Below are positions 18,795 to 28,274 of a DNA stretch of 64,000 nt, in pieces. Both the position numbers and the translations under genes were made by a program. Every line of letters starts with the position of its first letter. Position 1 is the stretch's first letter. Origin of the DNA: Massilibacteroides sp. (lineage in GTDB: Bacteria > Bacteroidota > Bacteroidia > Bacteroidales > Tannerellaceae); assembly GCA_028708075.1 (NCBI GenBank), contig JAQVZS010000001.1:1-64000 (forward strand). Direction: 5' to 3'. A model generated the notes under the pieces. That model was not told the origin of the DNA. It made no database searches and saw only the letters and a program-made list of their open reading frames with translations.

Positions 18795-20498
18795 ATGAAA
18801 CAGAAATTTACTAATAACATATTTATTTTTAACGTATTGATTGCTTCAGTTTTTCTCTTCACGATTTCATGTAGTCGGAGCAACCAATATCCTAATGGCA
18901 TAAAACATGTGATTATAATTGGGATTGATGGTATGAGCGTTCAGGGTTTTCTGGAAGCGGAAACCCCTTGTATGGATAGTTTGCTTCAGAATGGAGCTTA
19001 TAATTACAAGGTTCGCTCTGTTTTGCCATCGGTTAGCGCCCCAAACTGGAATGCCATGTTGTGTGGTGCCGGTCCTGAAATTACAGGCGTAATCGACAAT
19101 TCATGGGAGAGAGGCATCGATAATTTTCCTCCTGTAGCTGTCCTTGAAAATAATATTTCCCCCAATATTTTCAGCGTGATTCGGGAGCAAAAGCCAAACG
19201 CAGAGATTGGTTGTTTTAACCAATGGGCTTATTTTAAGACTTTACTGGATGTAGAGAGCATGAGCCGGTTTGAAACTTGCGAGACTGCTCTTGATGATGC
19301 TCAAAAGACGGCCTCTTATATTCAGGACAAAAAGCCCGATTTCGTTTTTGTCCATGTTGATGACGTAGATGCTGCTGGCCATGAATCGGGATGGATGTCT
19401 GCTGAGTATATCAAGGCTATTCACGAGGTTGATGGGGATGTTCGTATTATTGTGAATGCTGTAAAGAAAGCCGGGATCAGCGATCATACCATGATCATGG
19501 TTGTAGCCGATCATGGTGGAATCTTTTTTAGACATGGGAAAAATACTTATGAAGAACTTACTACACCGATTATCTATTCAGGATGTGGAATAAAAAAAGG
19601 ATACCAGATAAAACAACAAATATATAAGTATGATGTTGCGGCAGATGTGGCATTTGCTCTTGGTTTGAAAATTCCGCAGATATGGACAGGAAGGCCGGTG
19701 AAAGCTGCTTTTAAAGGTTTTGATGAACCTGAAAATATTTATCAGGGAATAGACATTTTACCGCCGCCAGTTTTTGTTTCAAAGGAAGTTAAAACGGTAT
19801 ACGGAGGCCTTTGGGTAGATACTACGGCTGAAGTAAAAATAAAATGTCCGCTAGGGGTTGAGGGCGATATCCGTTATACCACCGACGAAACTATTCCAAC
19901 GCGTAAATCTGCATTGCATGCCGAACCGTTTACTCTCGGGGAATCGGCAGTCGTTAATGCCCGGATATTCGGTAAGGATGGTAAAGCTGAAAGTTCAATG
20001 GTTTCTGCACAATATAGGGTGGTGGACAGCAAAAACGGGAATGGCGTGAATTATTCATTTTTTAGTTTGCCCGGAGAAAAAAATATACCATCATTCGCTT
20101 CAAAAACACCTGTTGGTAAGGGAGTTTGTTATGAAATAGGATTAGATACACCAGAAATAAATATTCTGAAAAAGAAATACAATACTGACTATGGAATGTG
20201 CTTTACCGGTTGGTTGAAGGTTGATTTCGATGCAAATTATACGTTCCGTATATGGTCGGATGGTGGATACCGCTTGTTTATCAATTCCACGCTGGTGACA
20301 GAAAATGATATTTTAAGTGGCTCAAACAGTGACGGAACCATTAAGTTGGCGAAGGGGGCATATCCATTTAAAATCGAATATTTTACTCACGAAAAGAGCG
20401 GCTCGCTGGATGTGTATTACGAAGCTCCGGGGATGCCGAGCAGGTTTCTTTCAGGAGACAAGTTGTTCAGAGAACAGAAATTTGTTGAATCAAAATAG
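18795..20498 (+). CDS. alkaline-phosphatase-superfamily lipoprotein with chitobiase-like and PA14 domains
   Basis: A 567-residue lipoprotein (FTISC, Cys26). Residues 35-320 are an alkaline-phosphatase-superfamily core of the phosphodiesterase/nucleotide pyrophosphatase type: metal-binding VIIIGIDGM, nucleophile region VLPSVSAPNWNAML, HVDDVDAAGHESGW, and VVADHGG. About residues 335-410 resemble the chitobiase/FN3-like module often found after such enzymes (IRYTTDETIPT). Residues 440-560 are PA14-like (WLKVDFDANYTFRIWSDGGY, KIEYFTHEKSGSLDVYYEAP), a fold that often binds sugars. It may remove a phosphodiester or sulfate-like group from the PUL's glycan. No sulfatase C/S-x-P-x-R motif is present, so sulfatase is unlikely. 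Confidence 0.7.
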   Translation: MKQKFTNNIFIFNVLIASVFLFTISCSRSNQYPNGIKHVIIIGIDGMSVQGFLEAETPCMDSLLQNGAYNYKVRSVLPSVSAPNWNAMLCGAGPEITGVIDNSWERGIDNFPPVAVLENNISPNIFSVIREQKPNAEIGCFNQWAYFKTLLDVESMSRFETCETALDDAQKTASYIQDKKPDFVFVHVDDVDAAGHESGWMSAEYIKAIHEVDGDVRIIVNAVKKAGISDHTMIMVVADHGGIFFRHGKNTYEELTTPIIYSGCGIKKGYQIKQQIYKYDVAADVAFALGLKIPQIWTGRPVKAAFKGFDEPENIYQGIDILPPPVFVSKEVKTVYGGLWVDTTAEVKIKCPLGVEGDIRYTTDETIPTRKSALHAEPFTLGESAVVNARIFGKDGKAESSMVSAQYRVVDSKNGNGVNYSFFSLPGEKNIPSFASKTPVGKGVCYEIGLDTPEINILKKKYNTDYGMCFTGWLKVDFDANYTFRIWSDGGYRLFINSTLVTENDILSGSNSDGTIKLAKGAYPFKIEYFTHEKSGSLDVYYEAPGMPSRFLSGDKLFREQKFVESK

Positions 20499-20539
20499 AA
20501 TATCTTGGAAATGAACTCAATCAAGGTAAGTTAATAATT

Positions 20540-23110
20540 ATGAGAAACTACTTTATTGCAATATTGACATGTGGACTTTTACTGTCTGGTTGTAGAACAG
20601 ATCATCAGCAAGCCTCTCCCTTGAGATTAATTAAGAGTTTCGACTGCACTCAGAATTATACTGCTGATACCTATTTTTCGTACGGTGATGTCCGTGTTAC
20701 TTCTTCTGAGGTTGGTAAGTACAGGGAGGCAGAAGCAAAACCTTTGTCGCGGTTTGGGTACCGGTTTGCCGTAAAAAATGTGGGCAAACCCCATCTGGCA
20801 GTTGTCAGGTACCCCGACGATAAGCGCCGGTTTATGTGTATGATGGACGGGACAAGTTACGACCTTACTATTGGTACTTTCACGGGAGTTAAAGAACCTC
20901 TTACCCATAAAATGCAGGAAATCAGAAAAGTCTTTTGGCCCCGGTGGAACGATTGTAGTATTGTATTTATGACCTGGGGAAACGGTGAACCTGCTGCTGT
21001 CGCCGACATTCAGATTTACGAGATGGACCATCTTCCGGCTTTAAATATCAATAAAAGCGGCGAAAATATTCCGACCCGGGAGCTGGGTTTGCAATTTGAA
21101 GATCCTTGTGGCATGACATTCAGTATGGGAGCATATACCGAACAGGAATGGCTCGAAAGGACGATCAGCTACATGAAGTATACTGGTCAGAACCTGCTTA
21201 CGTATCCCATTGTCTGGTACCATGGTCCGGTGTACCCTTCTAAATGCGAACCTTCGGGATTAGCTGAAAGCGTGGCTGCACCTGACCGGACAATTTATGC
21301 ACGTTGGACTTCTGATTTAACGGACTGGGTCGATATCCTTTTAAAAAGGTTTGAAGAGAAAGGCCTCGAATTCCAGGGGGCGTTGACTTTATTACGTTTA
21401 GGCAGTCTGATGAAGGATATGAATATAAACCTTGATTCAATAAAAGCCGGAAAAGAAACTTACAACAACATGCTTGCTAACGACCAGGTACAGTCGTCAA
21501 CAGCTGACTGGACAGTAGAATACAACGTTCTCAATTATGAAAAGCAAACTACAGGCACTCTCAAAGAATGGGCGTATGGCGAACATAATGGCCCATTTGG
21601 GAAAGGACCGATGTTTAACCCACTTCATCCAACTGTTCAAAAGGCAATCTTAAACCTAACTGTCGAAATTGCGAATCGTTATGGAAAGTCACTGGCATTC
21701 AAAGGAATATCCATCAATATGTGGCATGCCACTATTCTTTGGTACTTTTCGCTTCAATCGGGTTATGATGATTACTCCATCGGCCTTTTTGAAAAGGAAA
21801 CCGGTGTTAAAATCCCGATTGATCAGAAAGCTCCCGATCGTTTTTCGAAAAGGTACAACTACTTAACGTCTAATTATCAAGAACAATGGGTGAGTTGGCG
21901 TTGCGAAAAGATTAGGGAGTTGATTCGAAAAATACGTGATGTACTAACAAGTGTTCGTCCCGACCTGCGGTTGACCCTGACAATGTGGACAGAAACAACT
22001 ATCCCCGGCTGGTTTGGAACACCAGATAAACCCGAACACCAGATTTTTGTACGAAAATCGTTGTACCAGCTTTGCCGCGAAGGTGGCCTGGATGTGAAAC
22101 TATACAGCAATGAACCAGGAATTGATATCGATTATTCGATGGTACCTTCGCGCGACCGTGATGGCTGGGGAACGAAAGGAGTTGATACTCCGCTGGAAAA
22201 AACCTGCTCATTCCAGGATCATGATTTTCTTGATAAGGAAACGCTCGATGCAGTTGCCCAACAGGAATGCCCAGGTGCCTTTATTTTTGACTGTTGGGTT
22301 GAAGCCTGGGGAAAATATTCACATGCCCCATGTGATCCGGATGACCAACAGGCAAAGAATTTACAAGTTATGTGGGGAAAACCGGCCGAAGGAATTCGCC
22401 GAAGTATTTCCAAATATCCTGAAGATAATTTTTGGTGGGACTCCCAATCCCGAATCACTCCTCATTTCCAGGGAGGGACTTATTACATGGAATATTTTGC
22501 CTATGCTTTGGCCGAACTGGATGCCTGCCGGATTACTCGCGGAGGACTGTTTACCGATACCAGCCATTCCGAAATGATTCAGAAATTTGCCAAAGCTTAC
22601 CGGGCTTTACCGGCAAAAAAATTCGGGACGATTGGTCCAACAACCGATCCTGTTGCTGTAAGGTCTCTTTTATTAAACGGCAAACGGTATTTTTATCTGG
22701 TTAACCGTGAATATTACCCGGTTAAGGTTATACTTCATTTCAGCAGGGATAAAAGCGATTTTGCAGATCTGGTTACTGGACAAAAGACTGATGCTTCTGA
22801 ACTATTCCAGGTTGAACTCGGACCTTACGCGTTACGGTCGTTTCTGGCTGACGCCGATACTGAAATTACCGGATTTGAGGCTGTGATACCGGAAGCGATT
22901 AAATCAGGATTGCTACAGGAAGCTGAAAAAGTAAAGTCGGATATCGCGAAAGTGAAAAACTCAGGAAAGGAATTACCCGAAAGCATTGGAAAGGCTGTTT
23001 TTGAAATGGATTCGGCATTATCAGAAAAGCGATATTCTTATGTCCGGAAGATTTTAAGCAGCTACCCAATGATGAAGGTAAGTGAAATGGTTGGAAAGGA
23101 TGATGAATGA
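20540..23110 (+). CDS. large lipoprotein, probable TIM-barrel glycoside hydrolase of unassigned family
   Basis: An 856-residue lipoprotein (LLLSGC, Cys18). I cannot assign a family. Residues 30-165 look like a beta-sandwich domain. Residues 190-620 read like a (beta/alpha)8 barrel, with repeated strand-like segments (NLLTYPIVWYHGPVYP, FKGISINMWHATILWYF, LRLTLTMWTETTIPG, PGAFIFDCWVEAWGKY) rich in Trp and carrying acidic residues at strand ends, as in glycosidases. A C-terminal beta domain (GKRYFYLVNREYYPVKVILH) recalls the cap of clan A enzymes, and the last 70 residues are helical. It lies between the phosphatase-like gene and the GH3 gene. Hydrolase function is inference from fold-like features and context. 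Confidence 0.5.
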   Translation: MRNYFIAILTCGLLLSGCRTDHQQASPLRLIKSFDCTQNYTADTYFSYGDVRVTSSEVGKYREAEAKPLSRFGYRFAVKNVGKPHLAVVRYPDDKRRFMCMMDGTSYDLTIGTFTGVKEPLTHKMQEIRKVFWPRWNDCSIVFMTWGNGEPAAVADIQIYEMDHLPALNINKSGENIPTRELGLQFEDPCGMTFSMGAYTEQEWLERTISYMKYTGQNLLTYPIVWYHGPVYPSKCEPSGLAESVAAPDRTIYARWTSDLTDWVDILLKRFEEKGLEFQGALTLLRLGSLMKDMNINLDSIKAGKETYNNMLANDQVQSSTADWTVEYNVLNYEKQTTGTLKEWAYGEHNGPFGKGPMFNPLHPTVQKAILNLTVEIANRYGKSLAFKGISINMWHATILWYFSLQSGYDDYSIGLFEKETGVKIPIDQKAPDRFSKRYNYLTSNYQEQWVSWRCEKIRELIRKIRDVLTSVRPDLRLTLTMWTETTIPGWFGTPDKPEHQIFVRKSLYQLCREGGLDVKLYSNEPGIDIDYSMVPSRDRDGWGTKGVDTPLEKTCSFQDHDFLDKETLDAVAQQECPGAFIFDCWVEAWGKYSHAPCDPDDQQAKNLQVMWGKPAEGIRRSISKYPEDNFWWDSQSRITPHFQGGTYYMEYFAYALAELDACRITRGGLFTDTSHSEMIQKFAKAYRALPAKKFGTIGPTTDPVAVRSLLLNGKRYFYLVNREYYPVKVILHFSRDKSDFADLVTGQKTDASELFQVELGPYALRSFLADADTEITGFEAVIPEAIKSGLLQEAEKVKSDIAKVKNSGKELPESIGKAVFEMDSALSEKRYSYVRKILSSYPMMKVSEMVGKDDE

Positions 23111-23260
23111 TATGATAACAGATAAAATAGAACGTTTCGTGCAAATTATTCTAGTCCATCTGAAACAAACGGTAAGATTATGGAAAACGGAATTGCAACC
23201 TTGCTGAGAAATCATTTGGATGATCCTAATTAGATTGTAAGCCTTCAAAAACTAATTAAA

Positions 23261-25618
23261 ATGAAAATATTAAGAAAAAGAATCTCTGTTTTGCTCCTGT
23301 CTATGTGTTTATGCCATAACCTGTTTTCACAGAAAATGGATATTTTTCCTGACGTGGACGAAACAAAAATTCAGGGGTTGATTTCCCAAATGACGCTCAC
23401 TGAAAAGATTTATCAGCTAAATGCCTACTATTATGGTTCAAATATTTATTCCAATGCTAATTTAAGACTTGGTATCCCTAATTTAATAGCAGGGGAATGT
23501 TTGAACGGTTTTATGGGAAAGGGGGCTACCCGGTTCCCACAGGCAATTGCCATGGCCAGTACTTGGGACCCCGAGCTAATAGAAAAGATGGGGAATGTGG
23601 TTGCCCAAGAGGCCAGAGCCTATGGAGTACACCAATGCTATTCCCCCATGCTTGCCGTAGTGCGAGACATCCGCTGGGGAAGGGTTGAAGAGAGCTATGG
23701 AGAAGACCCTTTTTTAGTTGGGGCAATTGGGGCTGCCTATATCAATGGTTTGCAAGGCAGAGGCAGACTGCGTTTCGATAAGAACCACATCCTTGCATGT
23801 GCCAAGCATTACGTGGGCGATGGAGAACCAATGGCCGGGGCAAATGGGGCTGCAATGGACGTTTCGGAATATAATCTGCAGAACATTCATCTGTATCCTT
23901 TCCGAATGGCAATCGAAAAGGCAAAAGTGTCAAGTATAATGCCAGCCCATCATTTGTTGAACGGAGTTCCCTGTCATGCGAATCACCATATCTTGAAAGA
24001 AATTTTACGTGACCAGTACGGGTGGAACGGACATGTTATCTCAGATAATCAGGATCTCTGGCGGGTGAAAAGTTTGTTTCATTATGCCCCGGATAATGCC
24101 TCTACTGCTTTTAAAGCAATGAATGCCGGCGTCCACCAGGAACTTGATATCAGTACGGAAAACCTCGATTATTTCCACCGGATGTATGGAACTCAATCCA
24201 TCGAAGAAGCAATAAAAGGCGGCCTTATTTCTGAGGATCTGCTAAATGAAACCGTTGCGATGAACCTGCGGGTAAAATTTGCATTGGGACTGTTTGATAC
24301 CGAACTCCCGTCGAAAAAAGAATACCTCGAAATGAAAGGATGCCCCCCGGTATATTATACCAATCCTTTTGGACGTTACCGGGACATTGACACCACAAAA
24401 TTCGCTTCTATAAAAAATATTCACGACGGGAAAATAAACTGGGAGGCGATTAACGATAAAAGTCACGACAAACTTGCGCTGGAAGTTGCCGAAAAGGCAA
24501 TCATCCTGTTAAAGAATGAGAATAATATTCTGCCACTGAACATAAATGAACTCAAAAAAATTGCGGTAATCGGGCCCAATGCCGATGCGGTCAGAGTGGG
24601 CGGGTACGGAGTTGGAAAACTCAAATATTTTGTTACCATTTTGGAAGGGATAAAAAAATATGCAGGGAACAAAGCTGAAGTAAAATACGCCGAAGGTACC
24701 GGTATTGATACGGATGCCCCTGCCGACTATGACGGCCAGTTTAGCCTGGAATTAACGCGTTCGGCTGAAGATGCGCGACCGAAGACTGACATCCCCGAAA
24801 CCCAACGGATAACAGAGGCTGTTGAAATTGCGAAACAATCGGATGTCGTGATATTGGCGATCGGAGGTTCAGAGGCCACCTGCCGCGAAAATGAGGACAC
24901 CGATTACCTGGGGTTAAGAGGTAGGCAATTGGAACTGGTGCAAAAAGTTTATGCTACCGGAAAACCCTGTGTCGTTGTGTTTTTGGGTGGCAGGCCGCTG
25001 GCAATAAACTGGGTGGCAGAACATATTCCCGGAATCATACAGGGGTGGTACCTGGGACAGGAAACAGGAACCGCGATTGCAAACGTTTTGTTCGGTAAAA
25101 TTAATCCGGGTGGAAAACTCCCAATCACTGTACCCCGTAACGTAGGTCAGGTTCCATTGTTCTACAACAAGCTGGACGGTGGGAGGCCTCGCCGAATTTA
25201 CCGATCTTCTCCTGAGCCGCTTTTCCCGTTTGGATACGGCTTAAGTTATACCACCTTTCAATTGGAAAATATGAAGCTTGAGGATGACCAAATTTCTCCT
25301 GACGGAAATACAACGCTTTCTGTTAATATTACGAATACAGGGGAAGTGGCCGGCGAAGAGATTGTTCAGCTTTATATCAAGGCCTGGGGAACTGAGCGAA
25401 TTCGCCCAAATAAAGAATTAAGAGGATTCCAACGGGTTTACCTGGAACCGGGGCAGAAGAAAACCGTGACTTTTGAAATCGGAAAAGAACAACTGGAATA
25501 CTGGAACGAACAATGGTTGGTAGAACCCGGAAAATATACACTTTATATTGCTACTGATTCTTCTGACGAAAAATTGAGCTTAAATCATACAAACCTGTTG
25601 GTTTCAAACAAAAAATGA
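23261..25618 (+). CDS. GH3-family beta-glycosidase
   Basis: A 785-residue exported enzyme with a Sec signal (about residues 1-24). The N-terminal GH3 barrel shows RWGRVEESYGEDPFLVGAIG and HVISDNQDLWRV, in which Asp262 is the expected nucleophile. The alpha/beta sandwich domain begins near residue 400 (EKAIILLKNENNILPLN). A fibronectin-like C-terminal domain ends the protein (EEIVQLYIKAWGTERI). Family members cleave beta-glucose, beta-xylose or related sugars from non-reducing ends; the exact one cannot be read here. Its stop codon overlaps the ATG of the GH78 gene (ATGA), so the two are translationally coupled. Confidence 0.9.
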   Translation: MKILRKRISVLLLSMCLCHNLFSQKMDIFPDVDETKIQGLISQMTLTEKIYQLNAYYYGSNIYSNANLRLGIPNLIAGECLNGFMGKGATRFPQAIAMASTWDPELIEKMGNVVAQEARAYGVHQCYSPMLAVVRDIRWGRVEESYGEDPFLVGAIGAAYINGLQGRGRLRFDKNHILACAKHYVGDGEPMAGANGAAMDVSEYNLQNIHLYPFRMAIEKAKVSSIMPAHHLLNGVPCHANHHILKEILRDQYGWNGHVISDNQDLWRVKSLFHYAPDNASTAFKAMNAGVHQELDISTENLDYFHRMYGTQSIEEAIKGGLISEDLLNETVAMNLRVKFALGLFDTELPSKKEYLEMKGCPPVYYTNPFGRYRDIDTTKFASIKNIHDGKINWEAINDKSHDKLALEVAEKAIILLKNENNILPLNINELKKIAVIGPNADAVRVGGYGVGKLKYFVTILEGIKKYAGNKAEVKYAEGTGIDTDAPADYDGQFSLELTRSAEDARPKTDIPETQRITEAVEIAKQSDVVILAIGGSEATCRENEDTDYLGLRGRQLELVQKVYATGKPCVVVFLGGRPLAINWVAEHIPGIIQGWYLGQETGTAIANVLFGKINPGGKLPITVPRNVGQVPLFYNKLDGGRPRRIYRSSPEPLFPFGYGLSYTTFQLENMKLEDDQISPDGNTTLSVNITNTGEVAGEEIVQLYIKAWGTERIRPNKELRGFQRVYLEPGQKKTVTFEIGKEQLEYWNEQWLVEPGKYTLYIATDSSDEKLSLNHTNLLVSNKK

Positions 25619-28257
25619 AAAATAAGGACAAAATTTTAAGTTGTACAAGCTTTTTATGTGCGATAATTCTTGTGATGATGTTGAACTGTATTCCTAAAAA
25701 TGAAAAGGTACAGCCCGTAGACCTGTGTACCGAATACCTTGAACATCCGATAGGTATCGGAACAGAAATACCCCGGCTAAGCTGGCGTTTTGAAGGACCA
25801 CAACCGGATTTCCGTACTTCAAAAGCAGAAGTAAATATCTGGGAAAACCCGCAGCGGGAAGGGGCTAAAATTCAAATAAAGAAAGAAGATTCTTCTGGAA
25901 AATCGTTGTTTACTTCGATTACCGCTTCCGATTTGCTGAAGCCCCTTACCCGGTATTATTGGGACGTAACTGTCTGGGACGAATATGGCCGCAAAGGCCA
26001 TACATCCGAACTGGCTTCGTTTGAAACAGCCATGTTTTCAGAAAAGGACTGGCAGGCTAAGTGGATTTCTGATTGCTATGATAAAAATTATGAACCAGCT
26101 CCTCTTTTCCGAAAGAACATTGAGATTGCCAATAAACCAATCGTTGCAGCCCGTGTTTATATTTCAGCAACCGGATATTATGAAATGTTTATCAACGGGA
26201 TTCGTGTGGGCAAAAATTATCTCGACCCGGGATATACCGATTTTAGCAAACGAATTTTATATACCGTTCATAATATTACTTCTCTTTTCAATGAGGGGCA
26301 GAATACTGTATGTGCCATACTGGGGAATGGTTGGTATAATGTTCAGGCAGATGCAGAATGGAATTTTCATAAAGCTGAATGGAGAACCCGTCCCCGTTTG
26401 CTGGCAGAAATTCATATTGAATACGCAGATGGCAGCAAAGAGATAATCAAAACCGATGACTCCTGGAAAACTTCAACTGGAAAATATGCTTACAACAATA
26501 TTTACAGCGGGGATTATGTTGATTTGCGGAAAGAAGAAAAAGGATGGGAGATGCCGGGTTTTGATGATTCAAATTGGAAGAAGGCAAAAGAAATGCCGTC
26601 TCCCTCTCCGTTGCTGACAGCGCAGCAAATGCCTGGTATCCATATCACAGAAGAGCTGCCGGCTTCGGAAATGAAAAAATTTAACAATCAGTTGTATGTC
26701 TTCACATTTCCTAAAAACATGGCAGGCTTCTGTCGTCTGAAAGTTAAGGGAGCCCCCGGAACTGTTGTCAAATTAAGGTATGGCGAGCTGTTGAAAAAAA
26801 ACGGGCGACTGGAACAGGGAAATGTAGATTTCTTTTTTTATTCTAAAAAGCCGGGAGAGGCCTTTCAGCAGGACGAAGTTATTTTAAGAGATGACAATGA
26901 AATGGTTGGGTTCACACCTTCATTTACTTATCATGGTTTTCAGTATGTTGAAGTGGAAAGTTCAAAACCCATTGAACTGACAGAAGAAAGCCTAACAGCA
27001 CTGTTTGTTCATTCCGATGTAAAATCGGTAGGTTCGTTTGAATGTTCTAATCCGGTATTAAACAGAATATGGAACGCCACCCGTCAATCATATTTGAGTA
27101 ATTTGCATAGTATTCCTACTGATTGCCCCCAGCGAGAGAAAAACGGGTGGACAGCCGATGCACATATTTCTGTTGACCTTGGCCTGCTGAATTATGATGC
27201 CATCACGGTTTATGAGAAATGGATGGACGATTTTATCAATAATCAAAGGTATAAAGGAGATATTACCGGTATCGTTCCTTCGTGCAACTGGGGTTGGGAG
27301 AAAGGCCCAGTTTGGGATGCTGCCCTGTTTATTATTCCAAATGCTTTGTATGAATATTATGGCGATTCTCGTTGTATACAGAAGATGCTCCCTACTTTGG
27401 ATCGTTACCTTGCTTATCTTGAAAAGGAAGAAAAAAATGGCGTGATTCCCTTTGGATTGGGCGACTGGGTTCCCTATAAGTCGAGGACTAATAATACCTA
27501 CACTTCAACTGCTTATTATTACCTCGATTACAAGTTAAGGGCTTCGTTTGCCAGAATATTGGGAGAAGACGACAGCCGTTTTCTGGACAAAGCGGAAAAA
27601 ATCAGAAATAATATTAACGACCATTTTTTCGATGCTGAAACCAATACTTACGCAGAAGGGACACAAACCGCGCAAGCGCTGGCTTTGTATCTTGGCTTAC
27701 CTCCCATAGGAAAAGAAAAACAGGTTGCTGAAAAGCTGCATAAATTGGTGGTTAATAACAACTATTTCCTTGACTTTGGTGTAATTGGCAGTAAAACGGT
27801 ACCGCGCATGTTAACAAAGTATGGCTATGTGGAAGATGCCATGAAGATGGTCACAAAAAAGGAAGGGCCTTCATGGGGGTACTGGGTAGAGAACTTAGGG
27901 CTGACAACTCTGGCTGAAGAATGGATGGTAGATCCGGTTAAAAACGGTTCATCTCTTAATCATGTTTTTCTGGGGGATGTTTCGGCATGGATGGTAAATC
28001 AGTTGGCCGGTATAAACTATGATCCGGAAAACCCCGGATTTTCCCATATCCTTATTACCCCGCATTTTGTAAAGGATTTGTCATGGGTAAAAGGGCAATA
28101 TCAATCAGTGAAGGGATTTATCAGCAGCGAGTGGAAACGGGAAAATGGGATAGTAACATTGAATGTTACTATCCCTGAAGGATGCCGTGCTTCCATCATT
28201 ACTGAAGGTGGTCAAAAAACGAATGTTGGATCTGGTAACCATCAATTGGAATTTTGA
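25615..28257 (+). CDS. GH78 alpha-L-rhamnosidase
   Basis: Inverting alpha-L-rhamnosidase, 880 residues, with a lipoprotein-like signal (MMLNC, Cys25). Domains in order: N-terminal Ig-like domain (about 35-140, PRLSWRFEGPQPD), a carbohydrate-binding-like jelly roll (ARVYISATGYYEMFINGIRV), the alpha/alpha barrel with TDCPQREKNGWTADAH (Asp503 region, the family's acidic catalytic motif), and a C-terminal beta domain (GFSHILITPHF). It is the third rhamnosidase of the locus. It overlaps the GH3 gene by 4 bp; the fucosidase gene follows after 17 nt. Confidence 0.93.
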   Translation: MKNKDKILSCTSFLCAIILVMMLNCIPKNEKVQPVDLCTEYLEHPIGIGTEIPRLSWRFEGPQPDFRTSKAEVNIWENPQREGAKIQIKKEDSSGKSLFTSITASDLLKPLTRYYWDVTVWDEYGRKGHTSELASFETAMFSEKDWQAKWISDCYDKNYEPAPLFRKNIEIANKPIVAARVYISATGYYEMFINGIRVGKNYLDPGYTDFSKRILYTVHNITSLFNEGQNTVCAILGNGWYNVQADAEWNFHKAEWRTRPRLLAEIHIEYADGSKEIIKTDDSWKTSTGKYAYNNIYSGDYVDLRKEEKGWEMPGFDDSNWKKAKEMPSPSPLLTAQQMPGIHITEELPASEMKKFNNQLYVFTFPKNMAGFCRLKVKGAPGTVVKLRYGELLKKNGRLEQGNVDFFFYSKKPGEAFQQDEVILRDDNEMVGFTPSFTYHGFQYVEVESSKPIELTEESLTALFVHSDVKSVGSFECSNPVLNRIWNATRQSYLSNLHSIPTDCPQREKNGWTADAHISVDLGLLNYDAITVYEKWMDDFINNQRYKGDITGIVPSCNWGWEKGPVWDAALFIIPNALYEYYGDSRCIQKMLPTLDRYLAYLEKEEKNGVIPFGLGDWVPYKSRTNNTYTSTAYYYLDYKLRASFARILGEDDSRFLDKAEKIRNNINDHFFDAETNTYAEGTQTAQALALYLGLPPIGKEKQVAEKLHKLVVNNNYFLDFGVIGSKTVPRMLTKYGYVEDAMKMVTKKEGPSWGYWVENLGLTTLAEEWMVDPVKNGSSLNHVFLGDVSAWMVNQLAGINYDPENPGFSHILITPHFVKDLSWVKGQYQSVKGFISSEWKRENGIVTLNVTIPEGCRASIITEGGQKTNVGSGNHQLEF

Positions 28258-28274
28258 AAGAATATCAAATAAAG

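Noticed and set aside
18795..20498. sulfatase acting on a sulfated glycan
   Set aside because: No C/S-x-P-x-R maturation motif; the motifs fit a phosphodiesterase-type enzyme instead.
22110..22577. 155-codon plus-strand frame in another phase
   Set aside because: Shadow inside the 856-residue lipoprotein gene.
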